15,679 nt of DNA. Source: JBDTLH01 sp039934875 (lineage in GTDB: Bacteria > Acidobacteriota > Terriglobia > Terriglobales > Acidobacteriaceae). The translations under genes and the position numbers were made by a program. Numbering within the stretch: the stretch's first letter is position 1; every line of letters begins with the position of its first letter. The notes under the pieces are model-generated. The model was not told the DNA's origin and searched no databases. It worked only from the letters and a program-made list of their open reading frames with translations. Location: NCBI GenBank assembly GCA_039934875.1, contig JBDTLH010000184.1, forward strand, positions 1-15,679. The letters run 5' to 3'. Below are positions 13,569 to 15,679 of this stretch, piece by piece.

Positions 13569-14723
13569 CTACTGCGGTCCCTCGGCGCCGGTCGGCGCGG
13601 ACATGTTCCAGTTGGAGAGCAGTTCGGCCGCGCCGCTCCCGTTGGGAGACGCAGTGAGGATGGGCTCGACCCCGCTGATCAAGGTTACCGCCGTTCCGGG
13701 TGCGTTGCTCATGGCGGGCGAGGCCACGATCATGACCGCGTCTCCTTTTTTGAGATCGGCGAGAGCGACCGGCGGGGTGCGGCTGAGCATCTGCTGCAGA
13801 TCGGGCTCGCCGCCCGGCCGATGAGGCGCGGCGGAGCCATCCGCATTGGGCGACCTCGCATCCATGGCTGCGGACGGCTTGACCATGCGCGCGATGCGCA
13901 TTGCCATGGGCGGGGGCAACTGATGCATCTGGGTTTCGGAGGTGATCTTTACCGCGACCGGCTTTTTCGTGGTCAGGTCCTGCACCATCAGCAGGTTTTG
14001 TGCCCCATCGACGGAGATCACTGTGCCCGCAATATTGCGAAAGGTACCGGCAATGACTTCATCGGCGTTAAGCTGAGCATCATCCGGGGTGCGGGCGCCG
14101 CGGGCGCGCAACTGGTCGCCTGGCTTGATCGCCGCGAAGGAACTCTTGCTGGCGTCCTTGAACTGGACGGAATCGGGCGAGTAGCGCAGGAAACCGGTCT
14201 GCGGCGAGGTGTGAATGGTCGCGGTCTGGGTGGGCGAGCTCTTGACCTGTATATCGCCGGTGGCGGGATCGACTGAGCTGACGATACCGCCGGCGCCGCG
14301 CTGCCAGGCGCGCTGCTCCTGCTGTAGCCGGGTGGCAACCTCTGATTTCGCCATCACCATAACGGCGGTGGCGCTGAATTTATCTTCCGCGAGGGGTGTT
14401 CCGTGCGCGGTCAGCCGGTCGCCCGCCCGCACATCGGAGAGTTGTATCTTTTCAGCGCCGCTCTGGCCGGGTGCGGGTGCGCGAAAGACCTTGCCTCCGG
14501 ATTGCAGTGTAACCGTCAGCACGGGGCCGGCGTCGGTCTTGAGCACGATGATGTTGCCGCTCGGGTCCACCGATTCCACCGTGCCTACGGGACGCGCCGC
14601 TTCAGCCTGGCTCGCAGACGCTTGCGCGTGGCCCCGCGGCGCAGAGAAGACGCAAACTGCCAGCAAAGTGAAGCTGAGAATAGAGGCGGCGCGGAAGCGG
14701 TGATGGCGTTGATTTTCCTGCAA
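13569..14723 (-). CDS. Exported protein with three DUF5666-like repeats
   Basis: A 384-residue exported protein. A signal peptide covers about 1-34 (core AASILSFTLLAVCVFSAP, then GHAQA). Three successive beta-rich units follow, each opening with G-T/I-V-x-S-V-D and closing with a GD(R/Q/A) segment: about 45-125 (GTVESVDPSGNIIVLKTD; GDRLTAHGTP), 135-226 (GGIVSSVDPATGDIQVKS; GDQLRARGAR) and 231-350 (AGTVISVDGAQNLLMVQD; GDAVMIVASP). These resemble DUF5666, an OB-like domain of unknown role. The third unit contains a methionine- and proline-rich insert (MHQLPPPMAMRIARM). I chose the TTG at 14723 because GAGGT sits six bases upstream; a TTG at 14753 would add ten residues without such a site. It is first in the operon with the receptor, suggesting a periplasmic partner. 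Confidence 0.78.
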   Translation of the reverse strand: MQENQRHHRFRAASILSFTLLAVCVFSAPRGHAQASASQAEAARPVGTVESVDPSGNIIVLKTDAGPVLTVTLQSGGKVFRAPAPGQSGAEKIQLSDVRAGDRLTAHGTPLAEDKFSATAVMVMAKSEVATRLQQEQRAWQRGAGGIVSSVDPATGDIQVKSSPTQTATIHTSPQTGFLRYSPDSVQFKDASKSSFAAIKPGDQLRARGARTPDDAQLNADEVIAGTFRNIAGTVISVDGAQNLLMVQDLTTKKPVAVKITSETQMHQLPPPMAMRIARMVKPSAAMDARSPNADGSAAPHRPGGEPDLQQMLSRTPPVALADLKKGDAVMIVASPAMSNAPGTAVTLISGVEPILTASPNGSGAAELLSNWNMSAPTGAEGPQ

Positions 14724-14729
14724 GGGCGC

Positions 14730-14734
14730 ACCTC
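14730..14734 (-). promoter_or_regulatory. Ribosome binding site deciding a TTG start
   Basis: GAGGT on the minus strand, six bases before the TTG at 14721-14723. It supports that start of the DUF5666-like gene. Confidence 0.5.
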
Positions 14735-15004
14735 GGGTCAGAGTGGATGGCAAGCGTCTATTCGGTAACTATTAAGAATAACCCGTAAACGCACGCGGGC
14801 TGGAAATGTGTATCGACCAGAAGCAGAGCAAACTTCGCTGCGCGATAGTCTAGGTTCACGCTTTAGACGATGAGGGGCTTACATACGATAACGTTGCAGC
14901 AGAGCAATGTTGTGGAAAATGCCTCGGTTCTGGTTCTTCAACTGGGCGGCGGCAGCTTGCGAAACTTCACCCTCCCGCACTGGATTCGCGGGACAATAGT
15001 GACT

Positions 15005-15009
15005 GGAGG
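15005..15009 (+). promoter_or_regulatory. Ribosome binding site of the DUF1059 gene
   Basis: GGAGG six bases before the ATG at 15016, near-ideal in sequence and spacing. The 292 bases between this gene and the divergent DUF5666-like gene start must hold both promoters, but I see no clear -35/-10 pair. Confidence 0.75.
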
Positions 15010-15015
15010 CGATTC

Positions 15016-15228
15016 ATGGAACGCAATACTACCGCAAACAAGAACGAGAAACTCAACTTCAAATGCTCCGACGTAGGCCCGAAGAACTGCGAATGGCAGG
15101 TCAGCGGCGCCAGCGAGAAGGAGATCATGCCCAAGATCGAAGAGCATGGCCGCACCGCGCACAACATGAATGTGGACGACAGCGTGCGGGATAAAGTCCG
15201 CGGCGCGATTCATAAGCAAGCGGCGTAG
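15016..15228 (+). CDS. DUF1059 family small protein
   Basis: A 70-residue soluble protein with a strong Shine-Dalgarno. It has the DUF1059 pattern: FKCSDVGPKNCEWQVSG (C17 and C25), an acidic helix with SEKEIM, then EEHGRTAHNM (H44 and H49) and a final helix (VRDKVRGAIHKQ). The family consists of short proteins of unknown function whose conserved Cys and His residues could bind a metal. That binding is inference. There is no signal peptide, so it should be cytoplasmic. It is monocistronic here: divergent from the DUF5666-like gene and ended by a strong hairpin at 15245-15284. Confidence 0.85.
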   Translation: MERNTTANKNEKLNFKCSDVGPKNCEWQVSGASEKEIMPKIEEHGRTAHNMNVDDSVRDKVRGAIHKQAA

Positions 15229-15244
15229 GCAAGCAGTCGGCACT

Positions 15245-15284
15245 CAGCACTCAGCGGAATCGGAGCTGCATTCGCTGAGTGCTG
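15245..15284 (+). terminator. Hairpin terminator between convergent genes
   Basis: CAGCACTCAGCG (15245-15256) and CGCTGAGTGCTG (15273-15284) form a 12-bp perfect stem with a 16-base loop, 16 bases past the DUF1059 stop. CTTTATT follows on the plus strand, which fits a rho-independent terminator. It lies just beyond the minus-strand gene ending at 15287 and may serve both, although the minus side lacks a T run. Confidence 0.7.
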
Positions 15285-15286
15285 CT

Positions 15287-15679
15287 TTATTGCACGGTCA
15301 ACATCAACGTAAACGTCTGAGGGGTCCCGCCACTTGGAGTCGCGGTGATGAGTACTGCATAATTCCCTGGGACCACGTTGCTCACGGCCGGCGGTGGTGC
15401 AGGTTGGGTTTGAGGCTTGCTGCTTGATCCGCCGCAGCCAGTCATAGTTCCGCCGATTGCGAAGCCCATCGCGAATACCATGGCCCCCAAAGCCGCACAC
15501 TTTTTCGCATTGCGGCGCGTAGCCGGAATACCCAGGAAGACAAAACCCAGCATCGCCGTGCTGCCCAGCGTCCACCACTCAACCAGGGGGCGCCGCAGAT
15601 GAGCAGCCACTGAAGCCGGAACGGTCAGCGTCAATTGAGAATTCGCGGTCGCCTGCATTACCGAGAGCGTCAGGCTTGA
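15287..15679 (-). CDS. C-terminal part of a large secreted Ig-like protein with a two-helix membrane tail (partial)
   Basis: The open frame runs to the right edge of the window without a stop, and the ATG at 15656-15658 is internal to a Ser/Thr/Leu-rich beta segment (SSLTLSV, then SQLTLTVPAS). I therefore read this as the 3' end of a longer gene. The tail has a Trp-Trp-led hydrophobic helix (WWTLGSTAMLGFVFLGIP), a basic loop (ATRRNAKK), a second helix (AALGAMVFAMGFAIGGTMTG), a CGGSSS motif, a proline-rich linker, and a short Ig-like segment (PGNYAVLITATPSGG to FTLMLTVQ). This arrangement suggests a surface protein anchored near its C-terminus. I recall similar tails on acidobacterial Ig-repeat proteins. 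The function of the body cannot be seen from here. Confidence 0.7.
   Translation of the reverse strand, partial: SSLTLSVMQATANSQLTLTVPASVAAHLRRPLVEWWTLGSTAMLGFVFLGIPATRRNAKKCAALGAMVFAMGFAIGGTMTGCGGSSSKPQTQPAPPPAVSNVVPGNYAVLITATPSGGTPQTFTLMLTVQ

Overview
The window is a GC-rich stretch of bacterial chromosome that most resembles an acidobacterium (Acidobacteriota, Terriglobia-like). That placement is inference from family content and repeats, not from a marker gene. The clues are a TonB-dependent receptor with an N-terminal carboxypeptidase-regulatory-like domain preceded by a DUF5666-like partner, a secreted Ig-like protein ending in two membrane helices and a Gly-Cys-Gly-Gly tail, many secreted beta-propellers, and intergenic copies of a TCATCCTGAGCG repeat.

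Layout from left to right. (1) Bases 1-1205, plus strand: the end of a BFD-type [2Fe-2S] oxidoreductase subunit, overlapping by ATGA a DapA-family lyase. This pair suggests hydroxyproline catabolism. A small unknown helical protein follows (1268-1519). (2) Bases 1589-5448, minus strand: a tight operon running NtrC-type sigma54 activator, then a membrane sensor kinase, then a lipoprotein coupled to the kinase by an ATGA overlap. (3) Bases 5586-8457: two divergently transcribed secreted beta-propeller proteins, one with eight copies of a Tyr-x-Gln...Asn-Gly...Trp motif and one YncE/YVTN-like, sharing a 235-bp upstream region. A DUF2127 four-helix membrane protein follows (8497-9006). (4) Bases 9127-9669, minus strand: shikimate kinase, facing the DUF2127 gene across a strong palindrome. 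(5) Bases 9670-10656: nearly 1 kb without a convincing gene, filled with short repeats and hairpins. (6) Bases 10657-14723, minus strand: a two-gene operon of a periplasmic three-repeat DUF5666-like protein and a 955-residue TonB-dependent receptor. (7) Bases 15016-15228, plus strand: a DUF1059 protein. It converges, across a 12-bp-stem hairpin, on the 3' end of a large secreted Ig-like protein that runs off the right edge.

Most of the genes encode envelope proteins: a kinase/lipoprotein pair, secreted propellers, an outer-membrane receptor with a periplasmic partner, and an anchored Ig-like protein. No mobile-element enzymes, tRNA, rRNA or CRISPR array were seen. The least explained parts are the repeat-rich 9670-10656 region, the lipoprotein coupled to the sensor kinase, the receptor/DUF5666 pair with its Gly/His-rich insertion, and the C-terminal tail of the partial Ig-like protein.
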